Assembly: GCA_902363735.1 (NCBI GenBank)
Contig: CABJBA010000002.1
Location: 1-64,000, forward strand
Length of the DNA stretch: 64,000 nucleotides
Direction of reading: 5' to 3'
Origin: Clostridiaceae bacterium
GTDB lineage: Bacteria > Bacillota > Clostridia > Lachnospirales > Lachnospiraceae
The translations under genes and the position numbers were made by a program. The notes beneath the pieces were generated by a model. It made no database searches. It saw only the letters and a list, made by a program, of their open reading frames with translations, and was not told the DNA's origin. Every line of letters starts with the position of its first letter. Within the stretch, counting starts at the first letter, position 1. Shown here piece after piece: positions 24,253-33,484 of this stretch.

Positions 24253-24978
24253 ATGTATACTTTTGACGGCAGGGTCCGGTACAGTGAGACAGATGAATAT
24301 GGAAAACTGACCTTAACTGGTATCATGAATTACCTTCAGGATTGCTCTACCTTTCAGTCTGAGGATGTGGGGCTGGGGATATCTTATTTAAAGAAACGGA
24401 ACGAAGCTTGGTGGCTTTCTTCCTGGCAGATTACGGTGAACCGTTATCCGGTTATGGGAGAAGAGATTGTAATCAGTACCTGGCCTTATGATTTTAAAGG
24501 CTTTTATGGTTACAGGAATTTTGCTATACAGAGCAGGACCGGAGAATACTTAATCAAGGCAGATTCCGTGTGGTTTTTGTTTAATACGGAAAAGGGGCGT
24601 CCCATTAAGGTTCGTCCTGAAGATATACGGGGCTACGGGGCTGGAAGTGAGAATCGGCTGGATATGAATTACGCTCCCCGAAAAATTGAAGTGCCGAAGA
24701 ATTACCAGGAGGCAGAGCCGGTTATCATTGGAAAACACCATATTGATACCAACCATCATGTCAACAACTCCAAATATGTGGAAATAGCCAGAGAGGTGCT
24801 TCCCAGTGAGATGGAGGTAGCTGAGCTGAGGGTTGAATATAAGAAGGCAGCAGTTTTTGGAGACATTGTTTATCCCCGCGTAAGCCGGACAGAGGAAGGG
24901 TACACCGTTTCCTTGTGTGACGATCAGGAAAAAGTTTATGCAGTCGTTTGGCTTGGGGGAACAGCAGAGAGGATGTAA
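24253..24978 (+). CDS. Acyl-ACP thioesterase
   Basis: A 241-residue double hot-dog thioesterase that releases fatty acids from acyl carrier protein in the cytoplasm. The N-terminal hot-dog has RYSETDEYGKLTLTGIMNYL (9-28). The second contains the catalytic motif HHIDTNHHVNNSKYV (162-176), in which D165, N167 and H169 correspond to the plant FatA/FatB active site. Length fits bacterial members. GAGAGGTGAG precedes the ATG. The gene is one base from the S1-domain gene downstream, which suggests a two- or three-gene operon with the methyltransferase. Confidence 0.9.
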   Translation: MYTFDGRVRYSETDEYGKLTLTGIMNYLQDCSTFQSEDVGLGISYLKKRNEAWWLSSWQITVNRYPVMGEEIVISTWPYDFKGFYGYRNFAIQSRTGEYLIKADSVWFLFNTEKGRPIKVRPEDIRGYGAGSENRLDMNYAPRKIEVPKNYQEAEPVIIGKHHIDTNHHVNNSKYVEIAREVLPSEMEVAELRVEYKKAAVFGDIVYPRVSRTEEGYTVSLCDDQEKVYAVVWLGGTAERM

Positions 24979-24979
24979 G

Positions 24980-25819
24980 ATGATAGAATTAGGAAAGATG
25001 CAGACTCTGATTGTACAGAGGGTCAAGGAATTCGGCGTGTATATAGGCGAGGAGGCCTCCAGTGAGGTGTCTGTGCTTCTGCCAAAGAAGCAGGTGCCGG
25101 AGGGGGCAGAGCCCGGAGATGAAGTCACTGTTTTCATTTACAGGGATTCCGAGGACCGGCTGATTGCTACCTCAGCAGCCCCGCTGCTTCAGGTGGGCGG
25201 GACCGAAGTGCTGAACGTGAAGGACGTGGGGCAAATCGGCGCATTTCTGGATATGGGACTGGAAAAGGATCTTTTGCTTCCCTTTAAAGAACAGACCCAT
25301 AAGGTGCGGACAGGAGAAAAGGTATTAGTCGCTCTTTATGTGGATAAGAGCCAGCGCCTGGCGGCGACTATGAAAGTCTATTCTTACTTAAACGACCAGA
25401 CGCCTTACAAAAAAGATGACCAGGTGAGCGGAATCATTTATGAAATTAACGATACCCTGGGAGCTTTTGTGGCTGTGGATAATAAATATTATGGATTAAT
25501 TCCTAAAAAAGAGGTGTTTGAAAACTATCGTGAAGGCGATGAAATCACGGCCAGGGTCACCAAGGTGAGAGAGGATGGGAAGCTGGATTTAAGCCCCCGG
25601 CAGAAGGCCTACATTCAGATGGATACGGATTCGGCTCAGGTTCTGGAAGTGATGGAAACCCAGTTTGACGGTATTCTGCCCTTTACGGATAAGGCAGATC
25701 CAGAGATTATCAAACGTGAATTTTCCATGAGCAAGAACGCATTTAAGCGGGCAGTGGGACATCTTTTAAAAGAAGGAAGAATTAAAATAACAGAAAACCA
25801 AATCGAAAAGATCAAATAG
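24980..25819 (+). CDS. S1-domain RNA-binding protein, CvfB/YitL family
   Basis: A 279-residue protein built of tandem OB/S1-like beta barrels: about 1-65, 70-140 (NVKDVGQIGAFLDMGLEKDL), 145-215 (GIIYEINDTLGAFVAVDNKYYG, then REDGKLDLSPRQKA), and a C-terminal winged-helix (about 225-279, REFSMSKNAFKRAVGHLLKE). This is the arrangement of S. aureus CvfB, which affects virulence gene expression and binds RNA. The ATG at 24980 starts one base after the preceding stop; an upstream in-frame start lies within the thioesterase gene and is not supported. Role in this organism unknown, probably post-transcriptional. Confidence 0.88.
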   Translation: MIELGKMQTLIVQRVKEFGVYIGEEASSEVSVLLPKKQVPEGAEPGDEVTVFIYRDSEDRLIATSAAPLLQVGGTEVLNVKDVGQIGAFLDMGLEKDLLLPFKEQTHKVRTGEKVLVALYVDKSQRLAATMKVYSYLNDQTPYKKDDQVSGIIYEINDTLGAFVAVDNKYYGLIPKKEVFENYREGDEITARVTKVREDGKLDLSPRQKAYIQMDTDSAQVLEVMETQFDGILPFTDKADPEIIKREFSMSKNAFKRAVGHLLKEGRIKITENQIEKIK

Positions 25820-25847
25820 CGGGTAAGCGGATAACAGGAGGATTGTT

Positions 25848-26432
25848 TTGGACTCGATAGACTATTATAATAAGTATGCGGCAAAGGAATTTGAAGAAAC
25901 AGTGAATCAGGATATGTCGGCCATTATGAAGGAGTTTTTAAACCTTCTGGATGAAGGGGATACCATTCTGGATTTAGGCTGCGGCTCGGGAAGGGACAGC
26001 TTGTCCTTTTATGATCAGGGATATGATGTAACACCTCTTGATGCATCAGAGGAGATGTGCAAGCTGGCAGAAATCCATACCGGCATGGAGGTGCTTCAGA
26101 TGACATTCGAAGAAGTTGATTTTGACAAAGTCTTTGATGGAATCTGGGCCTGTGCTTCATTGCTTCACACTCCGAAAAAGGAACTGCCTGACATTCTTAA
26201 AAAGATAGCAAGGGCCTTAAATGACAAGGGAATTCTTTACATGTCCTATAAGCTGGGAGATTTTGAGGGGTTTCGGGGAAAACGGTATTTCTGCGATTTC
26301 ACTGCGGATTCCATTTCAGAAATTTTAAGGGACAGCGGACGTTTTGATATTGTAAAGATTTGGGAGACAGAGGATGTTCGTTCTGCTCAGTCTGATGTTA
26401 AATGGCTGAACGTTTTAGTAAGAAAAATATAA
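25848..26432 (+). CDS. Class I SAM-dependent methyltransferase
   Basis: A 194-residue methyltransferase. Motif I is ILDLGCGSGRDS (about 41-52), motif II DVTPLDASEEM (about 61-71), and motif IV FDGIWACASLLH (about 92-103). TTG at 25848 is the likely start, preceded by AGGAGG. The size and pattern resemble small TehB/UbiE-like methyltransferases, but no substrate can be assigned. It follows the CvfB-like gene by 28 bases, in the same direction. Confidence 0.85.
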   Translation: MDSIDYYNKYAAKEFEETVNQDMSAIMKEFLNLLDEGDTILDLGCGSGRDSLSFYDQGYDVTPLDASEEMCKLAEIHTGMEVLQMTFEEVDFDKVFDGIWACASLLHTPKKELPDILKKIARALNDKGILYMSYKLGDFEGFRGKRYFCDFTADSISEILRDSGRFDIVKIWETEDVRSAQSDVKWLNVLVRKI

Positions 26433-26754
26433 AATGGCATGAAAATATACAAGGCAGCGCGGAAAAAATCCGCGCTGCCTTGTGGTTTATGACCAAAAAA
26501 GCGAGGGAATATCGCTGTCTTATCGAATATAGACAGAAATATCTGAGCCCTTCTCCTTATATTTTGGCGTTTCAGTCATTTTTAAAACTGGTTATACAAA
26601 TTAGCCAAAAGGCTGAAATGGATTTTGGTAATTAGCAATATGGTAAAAGAAAAATAATTCAGGTATGATAATTTCAGAAACAGGACACCCCGGCAGATTG
26701 GCTGGTGGTATCGATGAAAGAACACACACTTAATTTTTAGGAGGATTAGTAAAG
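26433..26754 (+). other. Intergenic region with a perfect 14-bp hairpin
   Basis: Arms 26450-26463 and 26469-26482 pair perfectly around a loop of five A residues. There is no strong T run, so it is either a weak terminator for the methyltransferase gene or a bidirectional structure. The rest of the gap contains only weak plus-strand coding potential and, presumably, the promoter of the following ATPase gene. Confidence 0.6.
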
Positions 26755-27867
26755 ATGGCTAGTTTATCACTGAAAAACATTGTCAAGAAATACCCCAACG
26801 GATTTGAGGCAGTTAAAGATTTTAGTCTGGATATTGCTGATAAAGAGTTCGTTATCTTTGTAGGACCATCCGGATGCGGTAAATCAACTACTCTTCGAAT
26901 GATTGCTGGTCTGGAAGACATTTCTTCCGGTGAACTTTATATTGATGGAAAGTTAGTAAACGACGTGGAGCCAAAGGACAGAGATATTGCAATGGTATTC
27001 CAGAACTATGCTCTGTATCCCCATATGACAGTATTTGATAATATGGCATTTGGTCTGAAGCTGAGAAAGACTCCAAAGGATGAGATTGACAAACTGGTTC
27101 ATGAAGCAGCAAGAATCCTTGACTTAGAGCATTTATTAGACCGTAAGCCAAAGGCTTTGTCAGGCGGACAGAGACAGCGGGTTGCCATGGGACGTGCTAT
27201 CGTGCGTGATCCTAAGGTATTCTTGATGGATGAGCCTTTATCCAACTTAGATGCCAAGCTGAGAGGCCAGATGCGTATTGAGATCTCCAAGCTGCACCAG
27301 AGACTTCAGGCAACTATTGTCTATGTAACTCATGACCAGACAGAGGCTATGACCCTTGGTACCAGAATCGTAGTTATGAAAGACGGTGTCATTCAGCAGG
27401 TGGATTCTCCTCAGAGTTTATATGATAAACCAGGCAATAAGTTTGTAGCAGGATTTATCGGAGCACCTCAGATGAACTTAATCGATGCAGTTGTAGCTAA
27501 GAACGGAAATGACATTACGCTGACCTTCGGCGGCAATACTATTGCTCTTCCGGAAGAAAAAGCGAAGAAGTTAGAGGGCGCCGGATATGTTGGAAAGACC
27601 GTTGTTTTAGGAATCCGTCCTGAAGATTTACACGATGAAGAAGCTTTTCTTAAAGCTTCCCCTGCAAGTGTGATTAATGCTACCATCAGAGTTTACGAGC
27701 TTTTGGGTGCAGAAGTTTACTTATACTTTGACGTTGAGGATACAAACTTTACAGCAAGAGTAAATCCTCGTACAACGGCCAGACCTGGCGATACCATTAA
27801 GCTGGCTCTTGACTTAAGCAAGGTTCATGTGTTTGATAAAGACACAGAGCAGGTCGTTTTAAACTAA
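26755..27867 (+). CDS. Carbohydrate ABC transporter ATPase, MsmK/UgpC type
   Basis: A 370-residue ATP-binding subunit of CUT1-type sugar importers. Walker A GPSGCGKST (37-45), Q-loop VFQNYALYPH (81-90), signature LSGGQ (135-139), Walker B with D159-E160, and a C-terminal MOBE/TOBE-like domain (about 240-370, with LGIRPEDLH). No permease or binding protein is nearby. This matches the shared ATPase that energises several sugar importers in Gram-positives. A strong ribosome site (AGGAGG) precedes the ATG. A CdaR/PucR-type regulator follows after a terminator, a plausible functional pair. Confidence 0.93.
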   Translation: MASLSLKNIVKKYPNGFEAVKDFSLDIADKEFVIFVGPSGCGKSTTLRMIAGLEDISSGELYIDGKLVNDVEPKDRDIAMVFQNYALYPHMTVFDNMAFGLKLRKTPKDEIDKLVHEAARILDLEHLLDRKPKALSGGQRQRVAMGRAIVRDPKVFLMDEPLSNLDAKLRGQMRIEISKLHQRLQATIVYVTHDQTEAMTLGTRIVVMKDGVIQQVDSPQSLYDKPGNKFVAGFIGAPQMNLIDAVVAKNGNDITLTFGGNTIALPEEKAKKLEGAGYVGKTVVLGIRPEDLHDEEAFLKASPASVINATIRVYELLGAEVYLYFDVEDTNFTARVNPRTTARPGDTIKLALDLSKVHVFDKDTEQVVLN

Positions 27868-27883
27868 ATTTTATGAAAATTTA

Positions 27884-27917
27884 AGCAGGTGGGTGTGATA
27901 CCCGCTTGCTTTTTTTT
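27884..27917 (+). terminator. Terminator of the MsmK-type ATPase gene
   Basis: AGCAGGTGGGT (27884-27894) pairs with ACCCGCTTGCT (27900-27910) including two wobble pairs, followed by eight T residues. Confidence 0.88.
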
Positions 27918-27947
27918 GATTTTTACTATAATATATTATACAAAGAA

Positions 27948-27975
27948 GTTCGATTCGCCCATTGGCTCATCGAAC
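27948..27975. repeat. Inverted repeat sharing a motif with the element's origin region
   Basis: GTTCGAT (27948-27954) pairs with ATCGAAC (27969-27975). The inner stretch GATTCGCC-N4-GGCTCATC recurs with a three-base spacer at 2724-2742 beside the origin hairpin. It is possibly a short dispersed repeat. Confidence 0.45.
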
Positions 27976-28061
27976 GGCTGGTTTTCTGTGCTGATTTGTA
28001 TTGTTTTTGATAATTGCAGAAAATTATGCCAAGGTAAATTTACGATAAAGGAGAATATGCC

Positions 28062-29150
28062 ATGATTTCGAATCAGATACTTCAGACCACCATTGAAGGA
28101 TTGAAAGGAATTACAAGAATTGATCTTTGCATTTGCGATACAGAAGGAAAGGTTTTGGCAACCACCTTTTCTGATGCGGAAGATTACGAAACTTCAATCC
28201 TGGCGTTTGTGGATTCTCCGGCCGACAGCCAGGTGATCCAGGGATACCAGTTTTTTAAAGTGTTCGATGAACACCAGTTGGAATACATCCTTCTTGCCAA
28301 AGGAGGAAGCGATGATGTTTATATGGTAGGCAAACTGGCCGCTTTTCAGATACAGAGCTTGTTAGTTGCATATAAAGAGAGATTTGACAAAGATAATTTT
28401 ATTAAGAATCTGCTGCTGGATAATCTGCTACTGGTGGATATTTACAACAGGGCTAAGAAGCTTCATATTGAAACCAACGTCAAAAGAGTGGTATTCATTA
28501 TTGAAACCCAGCATGAAAAGGATGTCAATGCGCTGGAGACAGTTCGTAACTTATTTGCCGCCAAAACCAAGGACTTTGTCACTGCCGTGGATGAAAAGAA
28601 TATCATTCTGGTAAAGGAAGTGAGAGAGGGAGAAACCTATGATGACCTGGAGAAGACGGCCAATACCATTTTAGACATGCTTAATACGGAAGCCATGACT
28701 CAGGTTCATGTGGCATTTGGAACCATTGTGGGTGAGATCAAGGAGGTTTCCAGATCCTACAAGGAAGCAAAGATGGCGATGGATGTAGGCAAGATATTCT
28801 ACACCGGGAAAAATGTGGTTGCATACAGCAAACTTGGAATCGGACGTCTGATCTATCAGCTTCCCCTGCCTTTATGCCGCATGTTTATTAAAGAAATTTT
28901 TGACAGCAAGTCACCGGATGATTTTGATGACGAGACATTGACTACTATTAACAAATTTTTCGAAAACAGCTTAAACGTATCCGAGACTTCCAGACAGCTT
29001 TATATCCACAGAAATACGCTTGTATATCGTCTGGACAAGCTTCAGAAGAGCACCGGCCTGGATTTAAGAGTATTTGAAGATGCTATTACCTTTAAGATTG
29101 CACTGATGGTAGTGAAGTACATGAAGTATATGGAGAACCAGGACTATTAA
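28062..29150 (+). CDS. CdaR/PucR-family transcriptional regulator
   Basis: A 362-residue regulator. The N-terminal part (about 1-110) is a putative sensory domain with LCICDTEGKVLATTF. A middle GGDEF-like CdaR domain spans about 130-270. The C-terminal PucR-type helix-turn-helix lies at about 305-355 (LNVSETSRQLYIHRNTLVYR, then DLRVFEDAITFKIAL). Related regulators respond to small organic acids or sugars. AAAGGAG precedes the ATG. It sits after a shared sugar-ABC ATPase gene and before ftsE; linkage to sugar uptake is suggested only by position. A structured repeat starts six bases after the stop. Confidence 0.85.
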   Translation: MISNQILQTTIEGLKGITRIDLCICDTEGKVLATTFSDAEDYETSILAFVDSPADSQVIQGYQFFKVFDEHQLEYILLAKGGSDDVYMVGKLAAFQIQSLLVAYKERFDKDNFIKNLLLDNLLLVDIYNRAKKLHIETNVKRVVFIIETQHEKDVNALETVRNLFAAKTKDFVTAVDEKNIILVKEVREGETYDDLEKTANTILDMLNTEAMTQVHVAFGTIVGEIKEVSRSYKEAKMAMDVGKIFYTGKNVVAYSKLGIGRLIYQLPLPLCRMFIKEIFDSKSPDDFDDETLTTINKFFENSLNVSETSRQLYIHRNTLVYRLDKLQKSTGLDLRVFEDAITFKIALMVVKYMKYMENQDY

Positions 29151-29156
29151 CGAAGC

Positions 29157-29322
29157 ATGAGCAGTGCGAAAAGAGGCAGTAAGATAGCTGCGTTGTGCTT
29201 GCACAAAAGCAGCTGCCTTACTGCTTCTTTTCATAGTGCTAAGCTCGTAACCGAGATGGAGAGAAGCAAAATTGGGGTTTCACTGGGGACCAGCGGATTG
29301 CACTATCAACTCATCTTTTCGC
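29157..29322 (+). repeat. Structured dispersed repeat, copy A
   Basis: ATGAGCAGTGCGAA (29157-29170), a 24-base arm, GTGCTTGCAC (29195-29204), a 27-base complementary arm and CATAG (29232-29236) form a long hairpin. ATAGTGC (29233-29239) pairs with GCACTAT (29300-29306), and GCGAAAAGA (29166-29174) could alternatively pair with TCTTTTCGC (29314-29322). The same blocks with identical spacing recur at 47906-47985. The hairpin is not followed by a clean T run, so it is not simply a terminator. Confidence 0.65.
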
Positions 29323-29368
29323 CCTTAAAAAACAAAAGACCATTCTCCCCCAACACTAGAGGAGCAAC

Positions 29369-30055
29369 ATGATTGAATTTTGGAATGTAAGCAAAACATA
29401 TGAAGCTGGAAACAAAGCTCTGCGTAACATCAGCATGACCATCCAGAACGGTGAATTTGTATTTATCATCGGCCGCAGCGGATCAGGCAAGTCCACGCTT
29501 TTAAAAATGCTGTTGAAAGAGGTAGAGCCAACTTCCGGAAAAATTGTTGTAAATGATATGAACTTAGGCAAGATGCCAAGAAAATTTATTCCTAAATACC
29601 GCCGGAAGCTTGGAATGGTTTTCCAGGACTTCCGTCTTTTAAAAGACAGAAATGTCTATGAAAATGTAGCCTTTGCCCAGAGGGTCATCGGGGCCTCCAC
29701 AAAGAGTATCAGAGAACTGGTTCCTGCCATGCTCAAGATGGTAGGACTTTCTTCAAAATACAAATTTCTTCCCCAGCAGCTTTCCGGTGGAGAGCAGCAA
29801 AGAGTTGCTATTGCCAGAGCCTTGATCAACCGTCCTGAAATCCTTCTGGCCGATGAGCCGACAGGAAACCTGGATGGTCAGAACTCCATGGAAATCATGA
29901 AGCTCTTAAATGAGATCAATAAACTGGGAACAACAGTGATTGTAGTTACCCACAGTCAGGAAATTGTAGATAGAATGAAGAAACGGGTTATTGTGATGGA
30001 TCGGGGAACCATCGTAAGTGACGAACAAAAAGGCGGTTATACATATGAGAATTAG
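29369..30055 (+). CDS. ftsE: Cell division ATP-binding protein FtsE
   Basis: A 228-residue ABC ATPase. Walker A GRSGSGKS (35-42), Q-loop MVFQDFRLL (83-91), signature LSGGEQQR (138-145) and Walker [10 protein letters not shown] (159-167). With FtsX it forms the membrane complex that activates peptidoglycan hydrolases during division or sporulation. The start follows GAGGAGCAAC. FtsX begins within its last 11 bases. The ftsE-ftsX-ctp gene order is the same as in Bacillus, where the downstream peptidase is CtpB. Confidence 0.97.
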   Translation: MIEFWNVSKTYEAGNKALRNISMTIQNGEFVFIIGRSGSGKSTLLKMLLKEVEPTSGKIVVNDMNLGKMPRKFIPKYRRKLGMVFQDFRLLKDRNVYENVAFAQRVIGASTKSIRELVPAMLKMVGLSSKYKFLPQQLSGGEQQRVAIARALINRPEILLADEPTGNLDGQNSMEIMKLLNEINKLGTTVIVVTHSQEIVDRMKKRVIVMDRGTIVSDEQKGGYTYEN

Positions 30056-30953
30056 TACGTTTTGGTATTGTCTGAAGCAAGGTGTCAATAATATATGCAG
30101 GAATATCTTATTTTCCCTGGCCTCCATTGCGACAGTTGCCGCCTGCATATTCTTGTTCTGCCTGTTTTTTTCCATTGTAATCAACGTGCAGTATGTGATT
30201 AAAAATACAGAGAGTACAGTTGGAATCACAGTGTTTTTCAACGAAGGGCTGGATCAAAATACGATTACGGAAATCGGAAATAAAATCAAAGCAAGAGAAG
30301 AAGTAAAAGAAGTGAAATTCACTTCGGCTCAGGATGCATGGGAAGAGGCAAAGCAGGAATACTTCGGTGACTTGCAGGAGCTTGCAGAAGGATTTGAAGA
30401 GGACAATCCTCTTGCCAACTCTTCCTCTTATACGGTATTTTTAAATGACTTAGTGGAACAGGATCAGTTGGTCCAGTGGGTACAGAGCCTTGAAGGCGTC
30501 AGAAAAATTAATTATTCAAAAACAGCAGCAGAAGGAATGAACAGTTTAAATAAAGTAATCGGAATTCTTTCTATGCTGATTATTGGTGTTCTGCTGGCAG
30601 TGGCTATCTTCCTGATCAGCAACACTATTTCTGTGGCGGCGGCTTTTAGGAAACATGAGAACCAGATTATGAAACTGATCGGAGCCACCAACTATATGAT
30701 CCGGGCTCCCTTTGTGGTGGAGGGTGTTATCATTGGTCTGGTGGGAGCTCTTATTCCCCTGGTTTCCATTTACTTCCTGTACCGTTCTTCGGTTGAGTAT
30801 ATTGTGACTCGTTTCAGTATTTTATCCGGACTTTTTCAGTTCCTTCCGGTGGAGGCCATCTATCCTTATATGGCGACAACTGCCTTGTCTCTGGGAGTTG
30901 GAATCGGCTTTTTTGTAAGCTTTTTTACCATTCGGAAGCATTTGAAGGTATAA
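30045..30953 (+). CDS. ftsX: Cell division protein FtsX
   Basis: A 302-residue membrane protein of the FtsX/MacB permease type. An N-terminal transmembrane helix (about 22-46) is followed by an extracellular domain (about 50-165), then three C-terminal helices (about 175-200, 225-250, 270-292). ATG 30045 is chosen because it matches the family N-terminus ([13 protein letters not shown]) and overlaps ftsE by 11 bases, a sign of coupling. FtsX transmits ATP hydrolysis by FtsE across the membrane to cell-wall hydrolases. Confidence 0.96.
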   Translation: MRISTFWYCLKQGVNNICRNILFSLASIATVAACIFLFCLFFSIVINVQYVIKNTESTVGITVFFNEGLDQNTITEIGNKIKAREEVKEVKFTSAQDAWEEAKQEYFGDLQELAEGFEEDNPLANSSSYTVFLNDLVEQDQLVQWVQSLEGVRKINYSKTAAEGMNSLNKVIGILSMLIIGVLLAVAIFLISNTISVAAAFRKHENQIMKLIGATNYMIRAPFVVEGVIIGLVGALIPLVSIYFLYRSSVEYIVTRFSILSGLFQFLPVEAIYPYMATTALSLGVGIGFFVSFFTIRKHLKV

Positions 30954-30976
30954 AGACTGTAGCAAGTATTTGTAAG

Positions 30977-31005
30977 CAGCTGTAAAAACGTATAATACAG
31001 CTGCT
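30977..31005. repeat. Hairpin between ftsX and the peptidase gene
   Basis: GCAGCTGTA (30977-30985) and TACAGCTGC (30997-31005) form a perfect 9-bp stem with no T run, so readthrough into the peptidase gene is expected. Confidence 0.5.
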
Positions 31006-31085
31006 ATGGGGAATATTAATGATATATGGTTCTGTCTATCCGGTGAAATACGTCATCCCATGAAGAGACAGATAGGAGAGTAACA

Positions 31086-32384
31086 GTGGAAAATAAAAAT
31101 AAATTTTGGAAGGGTGCTCTGGTTGGAGCGCTTTTAACCACTTTGGCAGGTCTTGTTATTGTGGGCATGTCTTTGGGGATTTTTTTAATTGGAAGAGCTG
31201 CCATGGATGGAGGCGGCCAGACTGCCGAATCCGGACGTGCGCAAAATCAGGAAGGAAGCCTGGACTTAAAGCGTATTTCAGAGAAGATTCAGACCATTCA
31301 GGGAGTCATTGATAACTACTACCTTTTTGATGAAGATAAGGTAAAGGTAGAGGACTGGATATATAAGGGAATGCTTTACGGATTGGAAGATCCTTATACA
31401 GTTTACTATAATTCAGAGGAATATAAAAAGCTGATGGAGGACACCTCCGGAGAATACCGGGGTATCGGCGTTATGGTCAGCCAGAGTGCGGAAACCGGAG
31501 TCATTACCGTTACCAAGGTTTTTGAAGGCACTCCGGGTGCGGAGGCAGGAATGCTTCCCGGAGACATCATTTACAAGGTGGACGATGAGGAAGTGACTGG
31601 TATAGATTTGGAACTGGTGGTAAAGGACCATATCAAGGGAGAAGAAGGAACCTCTGTTGTAGTCACAGTTCTGCGTCAGGAGACGGGAGAATATGTGGAT
31701 ATGAAAATGGAACGCCGCCAGATTACGGTTCCTACTGTAGAGCATAAGATGCTGGAAAATAAGGTGGGATACATTTCTGTCAGCCAGTTTGATGCCGTTA
31801 CGGCAGGCCAGTTTAAAGAGGCCATAGGAGATTTGGAAAAACAGGGTATGGAGAAAATGATCGTGGACTTGAGAAACAATCCGGGCGGAGTTGTTGATGC
31901 GGTTGTTTCCATGGTGGATTATCTCCTTCCAGATGACCTGGTCATTGAGGGAGATTCAAACCTTGTGAGAACAAAGAAGAATAAGACTTTATTGCTTTAT
32001 ATGGCAGATAAGAACGGGGAGGGAGAGCAGTATTACGCTTCCGACGGACATGAGGTGGATGTGCCCATGGCAGTGCTGGTCAATGGCCAGTCGGCCAGTG
32101 CATCAGAAGTCTTTTCCGGTGCATTAAAAGCTTATGACAGAGCAGAGCTGGTAGGAACAAAGACTTTTGGAAAGGGAATTGTCCAGACCTTATTCCCTCT
32201 GGATCAGGGTACTGCCATTAAGATGACCGTAGCTCATTACTACACGCCCAGCGGTTTGGATCTTCATGGAAAGGGCCTGGAGCCGGATGTGGAAGTGGAG
32301 CTCAATGAAGAACTGAAAACAAAGATTAAAATTGAACCTGAGGAAGATAATCAGCTTCAGGAAGCTATAAAAGCTTTGAATTAA
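31086..32384 (+). CDS. S41 family carboxy-terminal processing peptidase
   Basis: A 432-residue membrane-anchored serine protease. An N-terminal transmembrane helix (about 10-35) is followed by a PDZ domain at about 120-205 (VFEGTPGAEAGMLPGDIIYKV) and the S41 catalytic domain at about 215-405. The nucleophile serine is in NGQSASASEVFSGAL and the lysine in GTKTFGKGIVQ, the Ser-Lys dyad of CtpA/CtpB. DLRNNPGG is the family signature. The start is GTG at 31086. It follows ftsEX, as in Bacillus, where CtpB cleaves SpoIVFA in sporulation signalling. That role here is plausible but inferred. Confidence 0.93.
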   Translation: MENKNKFWKGALVGALLTTLAGLVIVGMSLGIFLIGRAAMDGGGQTAESGRAQNQEGSLDLKRISEKIQTIQGVIDNYYLFDEDKVKVEDWIYKGMLYGLEDPYTVYYNSEEYKKLMEDTSGEYRGIGVMVSQSAETGVITVTKVFEGTPGAEAGMLPGDIIYKVDDEEVTGIDLELVVKDHIKGEEGTSVVVTVLRQETGEYVDMKMERRQITVPTVEHKMLENKVGYISVSQFDAVTAGQFKEAIGDLEKQGMEKMIVDLRNNPGGVVDAVVSMVDYLLPDDLVIEGDSNLVRTKKNKTLLLYMADKNGEGEQYYASDGHEVDVPMAVLVNGQSASASEVFSGALKAYDRAELVGTKTFGKGIVQTLFPLDQGTAIKMTVAHYYTPSGLDLHGKGLEPDVEVELNEELKTKIKIEPEEDNQLQEAIKALN

Positions 32385-32398
32385 ATGACACTTTATAT

Positions 32399-32443
32399 AA
32401 AAGCCTTCTGGGCCGGTTGCTGCCGGTTGCCAGAGGGCTTTTC
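32399..32443 (+). terminator. Terminator of the ftsEX-ctp operon
   Basis: AAAAGCC-TT-CTGG pairs with CCAG-AG-GGCTTTT across a short GC-rich loop, ending in TTTT. Confidence 0.85.
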
Positions 32444-32461
32444 CTGTTTATATGGTCGCTG

Positions 32462-33484
32462 TCAGCATGCCTCTAAGTCCTTGACAAATTGAAGGCATGC
32501 GTCTTCTCTGGTAGCCCAGGAAGTGACCAGACGAATTGCGGTATGGCTGTCGTCTATCCTCTCCTGGACAGAGAAGAGATAGTGTTTTTCCAGTTTTGCA
32601 ATAACCTGATCGGGGAAAATGGGGAAAAGCTGGTTAGTTGAGGAGTCTGAATAAAAGGAATAGCCGCATGCCTCAATCCCTTTTCTGAGAATAGAAGCCA
32701 TTTCATTGGAGTGGGAAGCCATGTCATAGAATAGATTATTCTGGAACAATTCTTCAAACTGAATTCCTAACAGCCATCCCTTTGCCAGCATGGCTCCCCT
32801 CTGCTTGATCATAAAGCGGAAGTCAGGCTTTAAATCCGGGTGGCAGATGATCAGGGCTTCTCCGAAGAGAGCTCCGCTTTTGGTGCCTCCAATATAGAAT
32901 ACGTCTGTCAGCCGGGCAATATCCTCCAGTGTTAAGTCATTTGCAGGGCTTGTAAGAGCGGACGCCATACGGGCTCCATCCATAAACAGGTACAGGCCTT
33001 TTTGACGGCAAATACGATGAAGGGCTTCCAGCTCTGCTTTGGTATACTGGGTTCCGATTTCAGTGGAATTGGAGATATAAACCATCTTAGGCTGAACCAT
33101 ATGTTCGTCGGTGTGATGGTCCAGAGCTTTTTGAATGAGGGCCGGAGTCAGCTTTCCATCCTGGCTGGCCATGGCCAGAACCTTGTGTCCTGCAGCTTCA
33201 ATGGCTCCTGTTTCATGTACATTAATATGTCCCTTGTCTGTGGAGATGACTGCCTGCCAGGGGCGGAGGGCAGCTCCAATGGTGATGGCGTTTGCCTGGG
33301 TGCCGCCCACAAGAAAATGGATGTCCACATCTTCTCTATGAATTTCATCCATAATAAGTTTTTTGGCATGGCTGCAGTGAGTATCCATACCGTATCCGGT
33401 ATTTTGTGTTAAGTTGGCATTTATTATGGCTTCCAGGATCTTTGGATGAGCCCCTTCGCTGTAATCGTTGTTAAAGCTGTACAT
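32462..33484 (-). CDS. Low-specificity L-threonine aldolase
   Basis: A 340-residue PLP fold-type I enzyme of the beta-eliminating lyase/threonine aldolase family. It cleaves L-threonine or L-allo-threonine to glycine and acetaldehyde. The PLP lysine is K202 in FYIGGTKSGALFG, FMDGARMASAL (167-177) is the family motif, and VGGTQAN (59-65) binds phosphate. AGGAGGA precedes the ATG at good spacing. It is a lone minus-strand gene facing the ftsEX-ctp operon, with no amino-acid pathway neighbours. LtaE has both stereochemical classes; this one cannot be assigned. Confidence 0.92.
   Translation of the reverse strand: MYSFNNDYSEGAHPKILEAIINANLTQNTGYGMDTHCSHAKKLIMDEIHREDVDIHFLVGGTQANAITIGAALRPWQAVISTDKGHINVHETGAIEAAGHKVLAMASQDGKLTPALIQKALDHHTDEHMVQPKMVYISNSTEIGTQYTKAELEALHRICRQKGLYLFMDGARMASALTSPANDLTLEDIARLTDVFYIGGTKSGALFGEALIICHPDLKPDFRFMIKQRGAMLAKGWLLGIQFEELFQNNLFYDMASHSNEMASILRKGIEACGYSFYSDSSTNQLFPIFPDQVIAKLEKHYLFSVQERIDDSHTAIRLVTSWATREDACLQFVKDLEAC

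Noticed and set aside
26402..26635. Small plus-strand gene after the methyltransferase
   Set aside because: It starts inside the methyltransferase gene, runs through a strong hairpin and has no known motif or ribosome site.
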